Source of the DNA: Dysgonamonadaceae bacterium
GTDB taxonomy: Bacteria; Bacteroidota; Bacteroidia; Bacteroidales; Azobacteroidaceae
Assembly (NCBI GenBank): GCA_031267615.1
Contig: JAIRYM010000089.1
Location: forward strand, 1 to 38,401
Length of the DNA: 38,401 nucleotides
Reading direction: 5' to 3'
Of the stretch, positions 17,791 to 26,563 are shown piece after piece. The notes under the pieces are model-generated. The model had not been told where the DNA came from. It did no database searches and saw only the letters and a list, made by a program, of their open reading frames with translations. Each line of letters opens with the position of its first letter. The first letter of the stretch is position 1. A program made the position numbers and the translations under genes.

Positions 17791-18846
17791 ATGAGTAGAA
17801 GAACGTCAATAGTAATATTAAATTGGAACGGACGACAGTTGCTTGAAAATTTTTTGCCTGCACTTGTACGCAATACCCCTTCGGATATTGCAGAAATTGT
17901 TGTTGCAGATAATGGTTCATCAGACGATTCTGTCACTTTTCTCGAAAAGAATTATCCTTTCATTCGCCTTATTAAATTTAATATAAACTACGGATTTGCC
18001 GGTGGTTATAATAGAGCATTATCGGAAATTGATAATGATTATGTTATTTTGCTCAATTCCGATGTGGAAGTTACACCTGACTGGTTGACCGCGCCCATAG
18101 AATATCTTGATGCTAATCCTGATATTGTTGCTGTACAGCCTAAAATTTTATCATACAACAATAAAACGCGGTTTGAATATGCAGGTGCAGCAGGCGGATA
18201 CCTCGATATGTATGGCTATCCGTTTTGTCGAGGACGGATTTTTACAAGGCTCGAAAAAGACGATGGACAATACAATAAGCCTGCTGAAATCCTTTGGGCA
18301 TCAGGCGCTTGTATGTTTATCCGCTGCAAAGATTATTTTGAATGTGGCGGGTTAGACGAATATTTTTTTGCTCATCAGGAAGAGATAGACATGTGCTGGC
18401 GACTTCGTGCGCGTGGGAAAAAAATAGTATGTCTACCCCAATCAACAGTTTATCATGTTGGTGGCGCTACACTTAACACAGAACATCCTCAAAAAACTTT
18501 TTTGAATTTTCGCAATAATTTATTGTTGCTCTATAAAAACCTGCCTGAACAGTATTTTATACGAGTATTTCTATTTCGCTTTTTTGCAGATTATCTTGCT
18601 GCATTGCGATTTTTATTCAAAGGTCGTCCCGTAAACGCCTGGGCGGTGGTGAAAGCACGTTGGAAATTCCAACGCAAGAAAAAAGACTACAGAGAGATTC
18701 GTCGAACAAATATGCAAAAATCTGTATGTCAAGATCTTCCAAACGGCATAATTAAAAAAAGTCTGCTTGTCAATTACAGCATTATTGTTAGTACGCCAGA
18801 TTTTGCTATATGGGAAAATTCATTTACCTTTGCTAACAATAAATAA
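17791..18846 (+). CDS. Family 2 glycosyltransferase (rhamnosyltransferase-like)
   Basis: GT-A fold inverting glycosyltransferase, probably for surface polysaccharide. About 351 residues: SIVILNWNGRQLLENFLPAL at the N-terminus, VVADNGSSDDSV nucleotide-binding loop, FNINYGFAGGYNRAL, the DxD-like LLNSDVEV, and the acceptor-side region WASGACMFIRC with EEIDMCWRLRARGKK. The C-terminal part contains a hydrophobic stretch (YFIRVFLFRFFADYLAALRF) that may sit at the inner membrane. The ATG at 17791 is preferred over an adjacent GTG. It lies between trmD and ugd with 10- and 9-nt gaps. Confidence 0.9.
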   Translation: MSRRTSIVILNWNGRQLLENFLPALVRNTPSDIAEIVVADNGSSDDSVTFLEKNYPFIRLIKFNINYGFAGGYNRALSEIDNDYVILLNSDVEVTPDWLTAPIEYLDANPDIVAVQPKILSYNNKTRFEYAGAAGGYLDMYGYPFCRGRIFTRLEKDDGQYNKPAEILWASGACMFIRCKDYFECGGLDEYFFAHQEEIDMCWRLRARGKKIVCLPQSTVYHVGGATLNTEHPQKTFLNFRNNLLLLYKNLPEQYFIRVFLFRFFADYLAALRFLFKGRPVNAWAVVKARWKFQRKKKDYREIRRTNMQKSVCQDLPNGIIKKSLLVNYSIIVSTPDFAIWENSFTFANNK

Positions 18847-18855
18847 AAGATAAAT

Positions 18856-20163
18856 ATGAACATAGCCATTGTTGGAACGGGATATGTTGGATTAGTTACA
18901 GGAACTTGTTTTTCAGAAATGGGTGTCCACGTAATATGTGTTGATATTGATGAAGATAAAATTGAAAAACTTAATCGTGGAATATTACCCATTTATGAGC
19001 CTGGACTTGACGATTTGGTCAGGAAAAACGTGTCGGCAGGAAGATTGAAATTTACAACAGACTTGACGTCCTGTCTTGATGAAGTAGAGGTTGTTTTCAG
19101 TGCTGTTGGTACGCCACCAGACGAAGACGGCAGCGCTGATTTGCGCTACGTGATTGATGTTGCGCGTACGATTGGCAAAAATATCAATAAATACTTACTG
19201 GTCGTTACAAAAAGTACGGTGCCTGTCGGAACTGCGCAAAAAGTGAAATGCGCTATTGAGGAAGAACTTGACAAACGAGGTGTTTCTGTGCCTTTTGATG
19301 TTGCTTCAAATCCCGAATTTCTAAAAGAAGGCACAGCAGTGAAAGATTTTATGGGACCGGACAGAGTTGTAGTTGGCACAGACAGTCCCAATGCACGAGC
19401 ACTGATGGAACGGTTGTATAAACCGTTTACATTGAATCACTACCGTATGATTTTTACCGATATTCCTTCGGCGGAAATGATAAAATACGCAGCAAATGCA
19501 ATGCTTGCAACACGTATCTCATTTATGAACGACATCGCAAATCTTTGTCACCTGGTAGGCGCTGACGTAAATATGGTGCGCAACGGTATCGGCTCGGATT
19601 CACGCATAGGCAGTAAATTTCTTTACCCAGGTTGCGGATATGGTGGCTCGTGTTTCCCGAAAGATATTAAGGCTCTTATCAAAACCGCTGCACAAAACAG
19701 TTATCAAATGCGGGTTTTGAAAGCAGTAGAAGAAGTGAATGTCTATCAGAAAACGGTGCTGTTCACACGTTTACAGGAATTGTTTGGCAAAAATTTTACA
19801 TACAAGAACATTGCTGTTTGGGGATTGGCTTTCAAACCAGAAACAGACGATATGCGCGAAGCTCCTGCGCTTGTTTTAATTGAACTGTTGCTCGAAAGAA
19901 ACTGTAAGATAAAAGTTTATGATCCGGTTGCTATACCTGAATGTAAGCGCAGAACAGGCGATAAAATACTGTATGCCAAAGATATGTATGATGCTGTTGT
20001 CAATGCAGATGCACTCTTGTTGCTCACAGAATGGAAAGAATTTCGCATGCCTGATTGGCAAATAGTTAAAAATTCGATGAAACAGCCGATAGTTATTGAC
20101 GGGCGCAACATTTACGATAAGGCGGAAATGCAGGCTGAAGGCTTTGTTTACCAGAATATTTAA
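18856..20163 (+). CDS. ugd: UDP-glucose 6-dehydrogenase
   Basis: Oxidises UDP-glucose to UDP-glucuronate with two NAD+. The 435 residues carry the NAD-binding GTGYVGLVTG, the middle-domain motifs EPGLDDLV, VVTKSTVPVGTAQK, SNPEFLKEGTAV, SAEMIKYAANA, and the catalytic Cys in GCGYGGSCFPKDIKAL, then the C-terminal WGLAFKPETDDMREAPAL. It supplies uronic acid precursors for capsule or exopolysaccharide. It is third in the trmD operon, with only 2 nt before the acyl-CoA synthetase. Confidence 0.96.
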   Translation: MNIAIVGTGYVGLVTGTCFSEMGVHVICVDIDEDKIEKLNRGILPIYEPGLDDLVRKNVSAGRLKFTTDLTSCLDEVEVVFSAVGTPPDEDGSADLRYVIDVARTIGKNINKYLLVVTKSTVPVGTAQKVKCAIEEELDKRGVSVPFDVASNPEFLKEGTAVKDFMGPDRVVVGTDSPNARALMERLYKPFTLNHYRMIFTDIPSAEMIKYAANAMLATRISFMNDIANLCHLVGADVNMVRNGIGSDSRIGSKFLYPGCGYGGSCFPKDIKALIKTAAQNSYQMRVLKAVEEVNVYQKTVLFTRLQELFGKNFTYKNIAVWGLAFKPETDDMREAPALVLIELLLERNCKIKVYDPVAIPECKRRTGDKILYAKDMYDAVVNADALLLLTEWKEFRMPDWQIVKNSMKQPIVIDGRNIYDKAEMQAEGFVYQNI

Positions 20164-20165
20164 TT

Positions 20166-22232
20166 ATGATGATTAACCGAGAACTCATCAATCCACACAG
20201 TATAGTAGTTGTCGGAGGCTCAAACAAAACTTCAAAACCGGGTGGTAACTGCATACGCAATCTTTTGAACGGCAAATATGCAGGCAAATTGTGTGCCGTT
20301 AACGCTAAAGAAACAGAAGTACAGGGACTTCCGTGCTATCACAACGTTAGCGACATTCCGCAAACAGAACTTGCAATAATTTCCATTCCTGCCGTTGCCT
20401 GTCTTGAAACTGTAAAAATTCTTGTACAGGAAAAAGGTGTGAAAGCAATAATCATGTTTACGGCAGGCTTTGGCGAATCAACCGTTGAAGGTGGGCAGAT
20501 TGAACACAAAATATTAGAAATATGCAACTCGGCAGGTGTAAGTTTGATAGGTCCGAACTGCATCGGATTGCTAAACTGCAATCATCACAGTCTTTTTACT
20601 TTACCCATTCCCGATATGAGTCCGCGTGGCGTAGATATGATTTCAAGTTCAGGAGGGACAGCTCTGTTTATTATGGAAACATCTATTCGTATGGGGTTGC
20701 TGTTTAATTCTGTATGGTCGGTTGGCAATGCCGCGCAAATTTCAGTCGAAGACGTTCTCGAATATATGGATGAAAACTTCAATGCAGAGCGCGATTCTCT
20801 TATAAAATTGCTTTATATCGAAAGCATCAAAAACCCTGACAAACTGCTCGAACATACTACTTCGTTAATCCGAAAAGGTTGCCGTATCGCTGCAATTAAA
20901 TCCGGTACGTCTGAATCGGGTAGCCGTGCAGCGACATCGCATACAGGCGCAATGGCTAATCCAGATTTGGCTGTAGAAGCGCTTTTTCGTAAGGCTGGTA
21001 TTGTTCGTTGTTATAGTCGCGAAGAACTTGCAACTGTTGGCGCAATTTTTACGTTAAAAGAACTGAAAGGCAAAAATTTGGCGATAGTTACCCACGCCGG
21101 CGGACCTGCTGTCCTGCTTACTGACTCTTTGTCGAAAGGCAATATGGAAATTCCTAAACTGTCTGATACTGCACTTGCAGACGAACTGAAAGCAAAATTA
21201 TTGCCCGGCTCCTCTGTCAGTAATCCGATTGATATTCTTGGTACAGGCGGTCCCGAACATCTTGCGACTGCGATAGATTATTGTGAAAACCGTTTTGAAA
21301 ACATTGACGGAATAGCGGTAATTTTTGGAAGCCCGGGATTGACACGGGTTTATGAAGCATACGAAGTTTTGGCAGACAAAATGAAGACCTGCAAGAAACC
21401 AATTTTTCCGATACTGCCTTCGGTAAGTACGGCGTGGGACGAAACTGATTTTTTCGTAAAAAAAGGATATGTCAATTTCAGCGATGAAGCCGTCCTCGCA
21501 GAGGGACTTATTAAAGTTTTGAAAACTCCGCATCCTTTGGCAAATAACCTTGAACTCAAAGGCGTGGATATTCCCAAAGTTCGCCGAATCATCGACAGTA
21601 TTTCCGAATCGGGATATATCAAACCCGCAGAGTTACAGGATCTGTTCCATGCGGCGAGTATTCCGACGGTTGAAGAAATTGCATCTGCTGATTGGAATGA
21701 AATTTCGACATTCGCTGAGAAAGTGAAATATCCTGTTGTCGCGAAAGCTGTTGGACCTGTGCATAAATCCGACGCAGGCGGCGTTGTTTTGAATATCCGT
21801 TCTGAAAAGCATTTACAATTTGAATTTTTGCGACTTATGCAAATTCCCGAAACTACGGCAGTACTGGTACAGCCGATGCTAAAAGGTATAGAACTCTTTG
21901 CCGGTGCAAAATACGAGGAACGATTCGGGCATATTGTACTGTGCGGACTTGGCGGCATTTTCGTAGAAATTTTCCACGATGTCGCTTCGGGATTAGCACC
22001 TTTGGCGACAGAAGAAGCGCTGTCAATGGTGCGTTCACTGAAAGGCTACAAAGTATTTAGAGGCGCTCGCGGACAGAATGGCATAGACGAGATGCTGTTC
22101 GTAAAAATCATTGTTCAGTTGAGCGCTCTGTTGCGTTTTGCCGATGAAATAAAAGAACTGGACATTAACCCGCTTCTTGCTACCGAAGACGGTATCATTG
22201 CTGTGGACGCAAGGGTAAGAATAGAGAAATAA
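20166..22232 (+). CDS. Fused ADP-forming acetyl/acyl-CoA synthetase
   Basis: Interconverts acyl-CoA + ADP + Pi and acid + ATP + CoA; in fermenters it usually makes ATP from acyl-CoA. The 688 residues hold the alpha part (CoA-binding fold with SIVVVGGSNKTSKPGGN, SLIGPNCIGLLN, then the ligase domain with the phospho-acceptor His in AATSHTGAMA) followed by a beta part, an ATP-grasp domain (YPVVAKAVGPVHKSDAGGVV, LVQPMLKGIELFAGAKYEE, GLGGIFVEI, ELDINPLLATEDGIIAVDAR). A second ATG three bases on is also possible. Its place at the end of a trmD-GT2-ugd operon is functionally odd. It converges on rfbB with 19 nt between stops. Confidence 0.93.
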   Translation: MMINRELINPHSIVVVGGSNKTSKPGGNCIRNLLNGKYAGKLCAVNAKETEVQGLPCYHNVSDIPQTELAIISIPAVACLETVKILVQEKGVKAIIMFTAGFGESTVEGGQIEHKILEICNSAGVSLIGPNCIGLLNCNHHSLFTLPIPDMSPRGVDMISSSGGTALFIMETSIRMGLLFNSVWSVGNAAQISVEDVLEYMDENFNAERDSLIKLLYIESIKNPDKLLEHTTSLIRKGCRIAAIKSGTSESGSRAATSHTGAMANPDLAVEALFRKAGIVRCYSREELATVGAIFTLKELKGKNLAIVTHAGGPAVLLTDSLSKGNMEIPKLSDTALADELKAKLLPGSSVSNPIDILGTGGPEHLATAIDYCENRFENIDGIAVIFGSPGLTRVYEAYEVLADKMKTCKKPIFPILPSVSTAWDETDFFVKKGYVNFSDEAVLAEGLIKVLKTPHPLANNLELKGVDIPKVRRIIDSISESGYIKPAELQDLFHAASIPTVEEIASADWNEISTFAEKVKYPVVAKAVGPVHKSDAGGVVLNIRSEKHLQFEFLRLMQIPETTAVLVQPMLKGIELFAGAKYEERFGHIVLCGLGGIFVEIFHDVASGLAPLATEEALSMVRSLKGYKVFRGARGQNGIDEMLFVKIIVQLSALLRFADEIKELDINPLLATEDGIIAVDARVRIEK

Positions 22233-22251
22233 TAATTTATCCTTTTTCTAT

Positions 22252-23364
22252 TTATTCGGATCCGTACATTTGCCTGTAATATTTTTGATAATCACCGGAA
22301 GTTACTTCGTCAACCCAATTCTGATTTTCTAAATACCATCTAATAGTTTTTACTATACCGTCAGCAAAGCGTGTTTCTGGTGTCCAGCCAAGTTCGGATG
22401 ATATTTTTGCTGGATCAATAGCATAGCGCCGGTCGTGTCCAAGTCTGTCTTTGACAAATGTAATCAAATTGTCATTTATATTAATGATGTCGGTTTTAAG
22501 CGCCTTTTTATACTCGGGATTTTCTTCAAGCAAGCGGCGAACAGTCGAAATCGTTAGCCTGACAATGTCTATATTTTTCATTTCATTGTGTCCTCCAACG
22601 TTGTAAACTTGCCCTAATCTGCCTCGCGTTACAACTAAATCAATCGCGTTGCAATGGTCTTCCACATATAGCCAGTCGCGCACATTTGAGCCGTCGCCAT
22701 AAACAGGAAGTTTTTTCCCTTCAAGTATATTTTTTATAATCAACGGAATAAGTTTTTCCGGGAAATGATATGGTCCGTAGTTGTTTGAGCAGCGTGTGAT
22801 ATTAACAGGCATTTTATATGTTTCGGCGTATGCAAGTACAATGAAGTCTGCTGCCGCTTTTGAGGCTGAATACGGACTTCGCGGGTTGAGAGGCGTAGTT
22901 TCCGTGAAATAGCCTGTTTCGCCAAGCGAACCATAGACTTCGTCTGTTGATACCTGCAAAAACTTAACTCCTTTTTGATAAACAGGATAACCTGTTGAGT
23001 CTTTTTCTACAGCCCAGAATTTACGCGCCGTGTCAAGCAGATTTTGCGTACCGAGAATATTGGTTTCCAAAAACAGCTGCGGATTTTCAATACTTCTGTC
23101 TACATGGCTTTCGGCAGCGAAATTTACTACTGTGTCGATGGAATATTTCTCAAAAACAGATTCAACTGTTTCGTGGGAAACGATATTGCCTTTGATAAAT
23201 TCAAGCCTTGAATCTTCCAAATCTTTACTGATAGTGCCAAGATTACCGGCATAAGTTAGATCATCCAGTACAATTATTTGAATGTCAGTATGTTTTTTTA
23301 GAATGTACTTAACAAAATTTGAACCTATAAATCCGGCTCCGCCTGTTACTAAATAATGTTTCAT
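22252..23364 (-). CDS. rfbB: dTDP-glucose 4,6-dehydratase
   Basis: Makes dTDP-4-keto-6-deoxyglucose, the precursor of dTDP-L-rhamnose and related sugars. 370 residues of the extended SDR family: NAD-binding TGGAGFIGSNF, DDLTYAGNLGTI, AAESHVDRSIENPQLFLETN, the catalytic Thr-Asp-Glu in VSTDEVYGSL, the YSASKAAAD Tyr/Lys pair, NNYGPYHFPEKLIP and NVRDWLYVEDHC. rfbA, rfbC and rfbD are not nearby. The start overlaps the preceding methyltransferase by 4 nt (ATGA), so it is translationally coupled and is the last gene of a four-gene operon. Confidence 0.96.
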   Translation of the reverse strand: MKHYLVTGGAGFIGSNFVKYILKKHTDIQIIVLDDLTYAGNLGTISKDLEDSRLEFIKGNIVSHETVESVFEKYSIDTVVNFAAESHVDRSIENPQLFLETNILGTQNLLDTARKFWAVEKDSTGYPVYQKGVKFLQVSTDEVYGSLGETGYFTETTPLNPRSPYSASKAAADFIVLAYAETYKMPVNITRCSNNYGPYHFPEKLIPLIIKNILEGKKLPVYGDGSNVRDWLYVEDHCNAIDLVVTRGRLGQVYNVGGHNEMKNIDIVRLTISTVRRLLEENPEYKKALKTDIININDNLITFVKDRLGHDRRYAIDPAKISSELGWTPETRFADGIVKTIRWYLENQNWVDEVTSGDYQKYYRQMYGSE

Positions 23365-24149
23365 TGTTGTTTATGATTTAATGGTTTTATTAAATAAAAT
23401 ACGCTTGTTGTTATAAAATTACGAAGATACGGAATGGAAGACAGGTATTTCGACTGTTTTCGCATCTTTATGCCGTACCGGTATTGATAAATCGGATTAA
23501 TGAGATGAAACTGTCTGTTGATGATTTCATAGCCTGTGTCTTTGGTTATTTGTTCAAACCGTTCTATGGAAAGTCCTGTCTTTTTCAGTTGAATATGCTC
23601 TTCGGAATAATTATTGAAAAGACGCATGACTTTTTTATAAATCGGCATCGGTAAGAGATGTAAATAAGGTGCATGCGACAGAACCCGGCTTGATAATACT
23701 TGCTGGTGCCCTCCGAATGGCATCTGCCAGGGCGGAAAACCAAAGAATATAACTCCATCGGAACAAAGAAAATTTTTAAGCGCTGTGAACAGTTTTTCCT
23801 GATTCGGAATGTGTTCTATGACGTCTTTCAGCACGATTATATCGAACTTCCCATGCAAATCTTTTTCCAAATCAATTTTGTATATATCTTTTGTGATAAG
23901 GATAATATTTTTATGATCAGCAAGTCTGCGCTTTGCATAATTGATGGAATTTTCATTAATATCAACTCCGGCGCCCTGGCAGCCTGCTTCGAGAAATGCG
24001 GCAAGAACTCCTGCCGTTCCGCAACCTGTTTCGAGTATGCGCGTATCTGATATTATATTTTTCTTCTCCTGAATAAAGGGAATGATATAATTTTTGCAGT
24101 TTGATCGCTGCATTTCAAAATAGTTACCGGTATTGTTATCGTTGTACAT
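23361..24149 (-). CDS. Class I SAM-dependent methyltransferase
   Basis: About 262 residues with a Rossmann-type SAM site: motif I ILETGCGTAGVLAAFLEAG, acidic GVDINENSINYAKRRL, and motif IV FDIIVLKDVIEHIPNQEKL, as in Methyltransf_11/23 proteins. A C-terminal part (HQQVLSSRVLSHAPYLHLLP) resembles methyltransferases that act on sugars or lipid carriers. The substrate is not readable, but coupling to rfbB suggests surface-polysaccharide modification. The start directly follows the LutB-like stop codon with no gap. Confidence 0.85.
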   Translation of the reverse strand: MYNDNNTGNYFEMQRSNCKNYIIPFIQEKKNIISDTRILETGCGTAGVLAAFLEAGCQGAGVDINENSINYAKRRLADHKNIILITKDIYKIDLEKDLHGKFDIIVLKDVIEHIPNQEKLFTALKNFLCSDGVIFFGFPPWQMPFGGHQQVLSSRVLSHAPYLHLLPMPIYKKVMRLFNNYSEEHIQLKKTGLSIERFEQITKDTGYEIINRQFHLINPIYQYRYGIKMRKQSKYLSSIPYLRNFITTSVFYLIKPLNHKQQ

Positions 24150-25397
24150 TTATCGTTTATTATACCATTGCTTAAATGATTTTTTTGGCGGCGCCGGAAG
24201 TTCCCGTCCCCGTCCCCAGGTATTAAACGGCATGTAAAGTAATGTTCGCGGGAGATGACCGACTGCCCAGCGGACAAATGAGCCACCTGTATTATAAGCG
24301 AAGTTTGATGCAAGTACAGCGCCTGCAACTTTCATGGCAAGCCGTTTTGAGAGAGATGTTTTGCCTTTTTCGGTTAAATCCTGCCGCCAGCGGTAAAGCT
24401 GTTCGTGAATGTCGATCTTTACCGGACATATATCACTGCATGAACCGCAAAGAGATGATGCAAAAGGTAAATCGACATATTTGCCGGTGCGTTCCGGTGC
24501 AAGAACAGAGCCGATTGGACCTGGAATGACATATCCATAACTGTGTCCGCCTGAACGTCTGAAAACAGGGCATGTATTCATGCAGCCTCCACAGCGGATG
24601 CACTTTAACGAATTGAAATATCGCCTGTTACCGAGGTGTTTTGAGCGTCCGTTATCGACAATAACGATATACATTGAGCCGCCAGGTTTTGGGCGCATAT
24701 AGTGTGATGTATAAGTAGTGACTGGTTGTCCTGTTGCATTTCTCGCGAGCAGACGTGTAAAAACGCTGAGGTCTTCCTGACGCGGTATAATTTTTTCTAT
24801 ACCCATACAGTGAATCTGTACTGGCGCAGAATGTACGCCCATATCGGCATTACCTTCATTGGTACATACAACTGCGCTGCCTGTTTCTGCTACCGCAAAG
24901 TTTATGCCTGTTATCGCTACTTCTGCTGCAAGAAATTTCTTGCGCAAATGTTTTCTGGCTGCGTGAGTGAGGTAAGTCGGGTCTGAAGCGCCTTTTTCCG
25001 TTCCGAGTTTTTCGTGAAAGGTTTCTCCTATCTCTTCTTTTTTCAGATGTATAGCCGGAAGAACAATATGGCTGGGCGCTTCATGACGAAACTGTATTAT
25101 TCTTTCGCCAAGGTCGGTGTCTACGACTTCTATGCCTTTTTCGAGCAGGAAGTGATTGAGTCCGCACTCTTCTGTCAGCATTGATTTGCTTTTAACTATG
25201 TTTTTTGCATTATGCCGGTTGATTATATCGAAAATAACAGTGTTAAATTCCGAGGCGTCGGCAGCCCAAATCACGGTTGCTCCATTTTTTACGGCGCACT
25301 GTTCAAACTGTTCTAAATATAGATCAAGATTTGACAGCACATCGGCTTTTATATTCGATGCTCTGTCGCGAAGTGATTCCCATTCCGGGACCTGCAT
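24150..25397 (-). CDS. LutB-like ferredoxin/LUD-domain protein, start codon unclear
   Basis: An iron-sulfur protein of the lactate-utilisation LutB type (oxidation of lactate in a LutABC complex). 415 residues from the first ATG: the LUD domain (HIVLPAIHLKKEEIGETFHE, GINFAVAETGSAVVCTNEGN) and two 4Fe-4S Cys clusters (CIRCGGCMNTCPVFRR and CGSCSDICPVKI). The homology does not begin at that ATG. The same frame upstream to 25505 codes for ...SHAKKAARFLASEQRANW and HDETLWIVRQKRDRIA, the conserved LutB N-terminus, bounded by an in-frame TAA at 25506-25508. No ATG, GTG or TTG lies in this extension; only a CTG at 25502 could start it. So either a CTG start is used or the N-terminus has been lost. 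lutA and lutC are not adjacent. Confidence 0.88.
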   Translation of the reverse strand: MQVPEWESLRDRASNIKADVLSNLDLYLEQFEQCAVKNGATVIWAADASEFNTVIFDIINRHNAKNIVKSKSMLTEECGLNHFLLEKGIEVVDTDLGERIIQFRHEAPSHIVLPAIHLKKEEIGETFHEKLGTEKGASDPTYLTHAARKHLRKKFLAAEVAITGINFAVAETGSAVVCTNEGNADMGVHSAPVQIHCMGIEKIIPRQEDLSVFTRLLARNATGQPVTTYTSHYMRPKPGGSMYIVIVDNGRSKHLGNRRYFNSLKCIRCGGCMNTCPVFRRSGGHSYGYVIPGPIGSVLAPERTGKYVDLPFASSLCGSCSDICPVKIDIHEQLYRWRQDLTEKGKTSLSKRLAMKVAGAVLASNFAYNTGGSFVRWAVGHLPRTLLYMPFNTWGRGRELPAPPKKSFKQWYNKR

Positions 25398-25521
25398 AGC
25401 GATCCGGTCACGTTTCTGGCGGACAATCCATAACGTTTCATCGTGCCAGTTTGCTCTCTGCTCGCTGGCAAGAAACCGGGCTGCTTTTTTTGCGTGTGAC
25501 AGTGTTTAAAGTAATAAATTG

Positions 25522-26415
25522 TTATTTGGAATAATCTTCTTTTACAAAGTCTGCGCGGTTGAGGTAGTCAAGGCTTTTTTTGCATGATTCGGTCGGCGGA
25601 CAGTCGTAACGTTCTACCTCTACGATAAGATACTTTGTGCCTGCTGTTTCTGCATTGTTGAAAATGGCGTCGAAACCTACCATACCGCTTTCTCCAAGCG
25701 TCATTTCATCTTTTATATGCAGGATATGGAAACGTCCTGGATATTTCTTGAAAAATTCGACCGGAGAACGGCGTCCGATTACTGTCCAGTAAACATCCAT
25801 CTCAAAGAATACTTTATCCGCGTCTGTGTTTTGAATCAGGTATTCGTAGAGAGTGATTTGTTTGCCGTCCGGCTGTTCATAGCGTTTTTCAAATTCGTAA
25901 GCGTGATTGTGATAACCGAATTTTAATCCTGCGGCGTTACATTTTTCTCCTACTTCATTGAAATATTTTGCGTATTCGGCTGCCCGTTCAACAGTTTCTG
26001 GAGTTTCCATTACCGGCTGAACTATTATTGACATGCCTGCTCTCTGGTGGACGTCAATGCACTTGTCCCACCAAGCCATCACTGCGCTGTATTCTTCGTC
26101 TAAATTTTTTACCACGTGGCATGAAAGCGGAGTCAGACCTGCTGCTTCGCATTTGGCTTTAAATTCTTCGGGAGCGATACCGTACACAGTGCCTTCGTTA
26201 GGTTGATAACTTGCTGATTCTATGTATTTATAGCCTGTTTCTCCTGTAATTTTGATTACGGAGTCAATACCGATTTTTTCGATATTGCTGCGAAGTGAAT
26301 AGAGTTGCAAGCCTATATTTTTTTGTACAGACTTTTTTGTGCACTGTCTGGAACAGGGCGAACAGGCGAACAGCGCAATGGCTGCAAGCATTAAAAGAAT
26401 TGATTTTACTTTCAT
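25522..26415 (-). CDS. Sugar phosphate isomerase/epimerase-type TIM-barrel lipoprotein
   Basis: 297 residues. A lipoprotein signal (lipid Cys in IALFACSPCS) precedes an AP-endonuclease-2/xylose-isomerase-like TIM barrel: IGLQLYSLRSNIEKIG, TGYKYIESASY, LTPLSCHVV, KFGYHNHAYEFEKR, FFEMDVYWTVIGRRSP and FHILHIKDEM. Conserved His, Glu and Asp residues for metal binding are present at the strand ends. Such secreted proteins are common in Bacteroidota glycan loci; the substrate is unknown. It has its own promoter and leads the operon with the LutB-like, methyltransferase and rfbB genes. Confidence 0.87.
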   Translation of the reverse strand: MKVKSILLMLAAIALFACSPCSRQCTKKSVQKNIGLQLYSLRSNIEKIGIDSVIKITGETGYKYIESASYQPNEGTVYGIAPEEFKAKCEAAGLTPLSCHVVKNLDEEYSAVMAWWDKCIDVHQRAGMSIIVQPVMETPETVERAAEYAKYFNEVGEKCNAAGLKFGYHNHAYEFEKRYEQPDGKQITLYEYLIQNTDADKVFFEMDVYWTVIGRRSPVEFFKKYPGRFHILHIKDEMTLGESGMVGFDAIFNNAETAGTKYLIVEVERYDCPPTESCKKSLDYLNRADFVKEDYSK

Positions 26416-26452
26416 CTTTATTTATTTGTTTTGATGGTTAATGAATTGGATG

Positions 26453-26483
26453 CAAAGTTAATTGTTTTTTATTGAACTTCAAA
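26453..26483 (-). promoter_or_regulatory. Sigma-A-type promoter of the TIM-barrel operon
   Basis: On the minus strand: TTTG (26483-26480), 19 bases, TAACTTTG (26460-26453), about 38 bases before the ATG at 26415. Both boxes and the spacing fit the Bacteroidota consensus exactly. Confidence 0.75.
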
Positions 26484-26525
26484 ATTTTTCTTTGTTTTTT
26501 AAAAATCTTTTTATTTTACTGCCTG

Positions 26526-26560
26526 TTAATTATTAATTTTTAATTTTTAATTCTTAATTA
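26526..26560. repeat. Five-copy heptanucleotide repeat (TTAATTN)
   Basis: Five consecutive 7-bp units: TTAATTA, TTAATTT, TTAATTT, TTAATTC, TTAATTA. It ends four bases before the stop of the 221-residue protein and lies upstream of the TIM-barrel promoter. Confidence 0.85.
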
Positions 26561-26563
26561 CTC

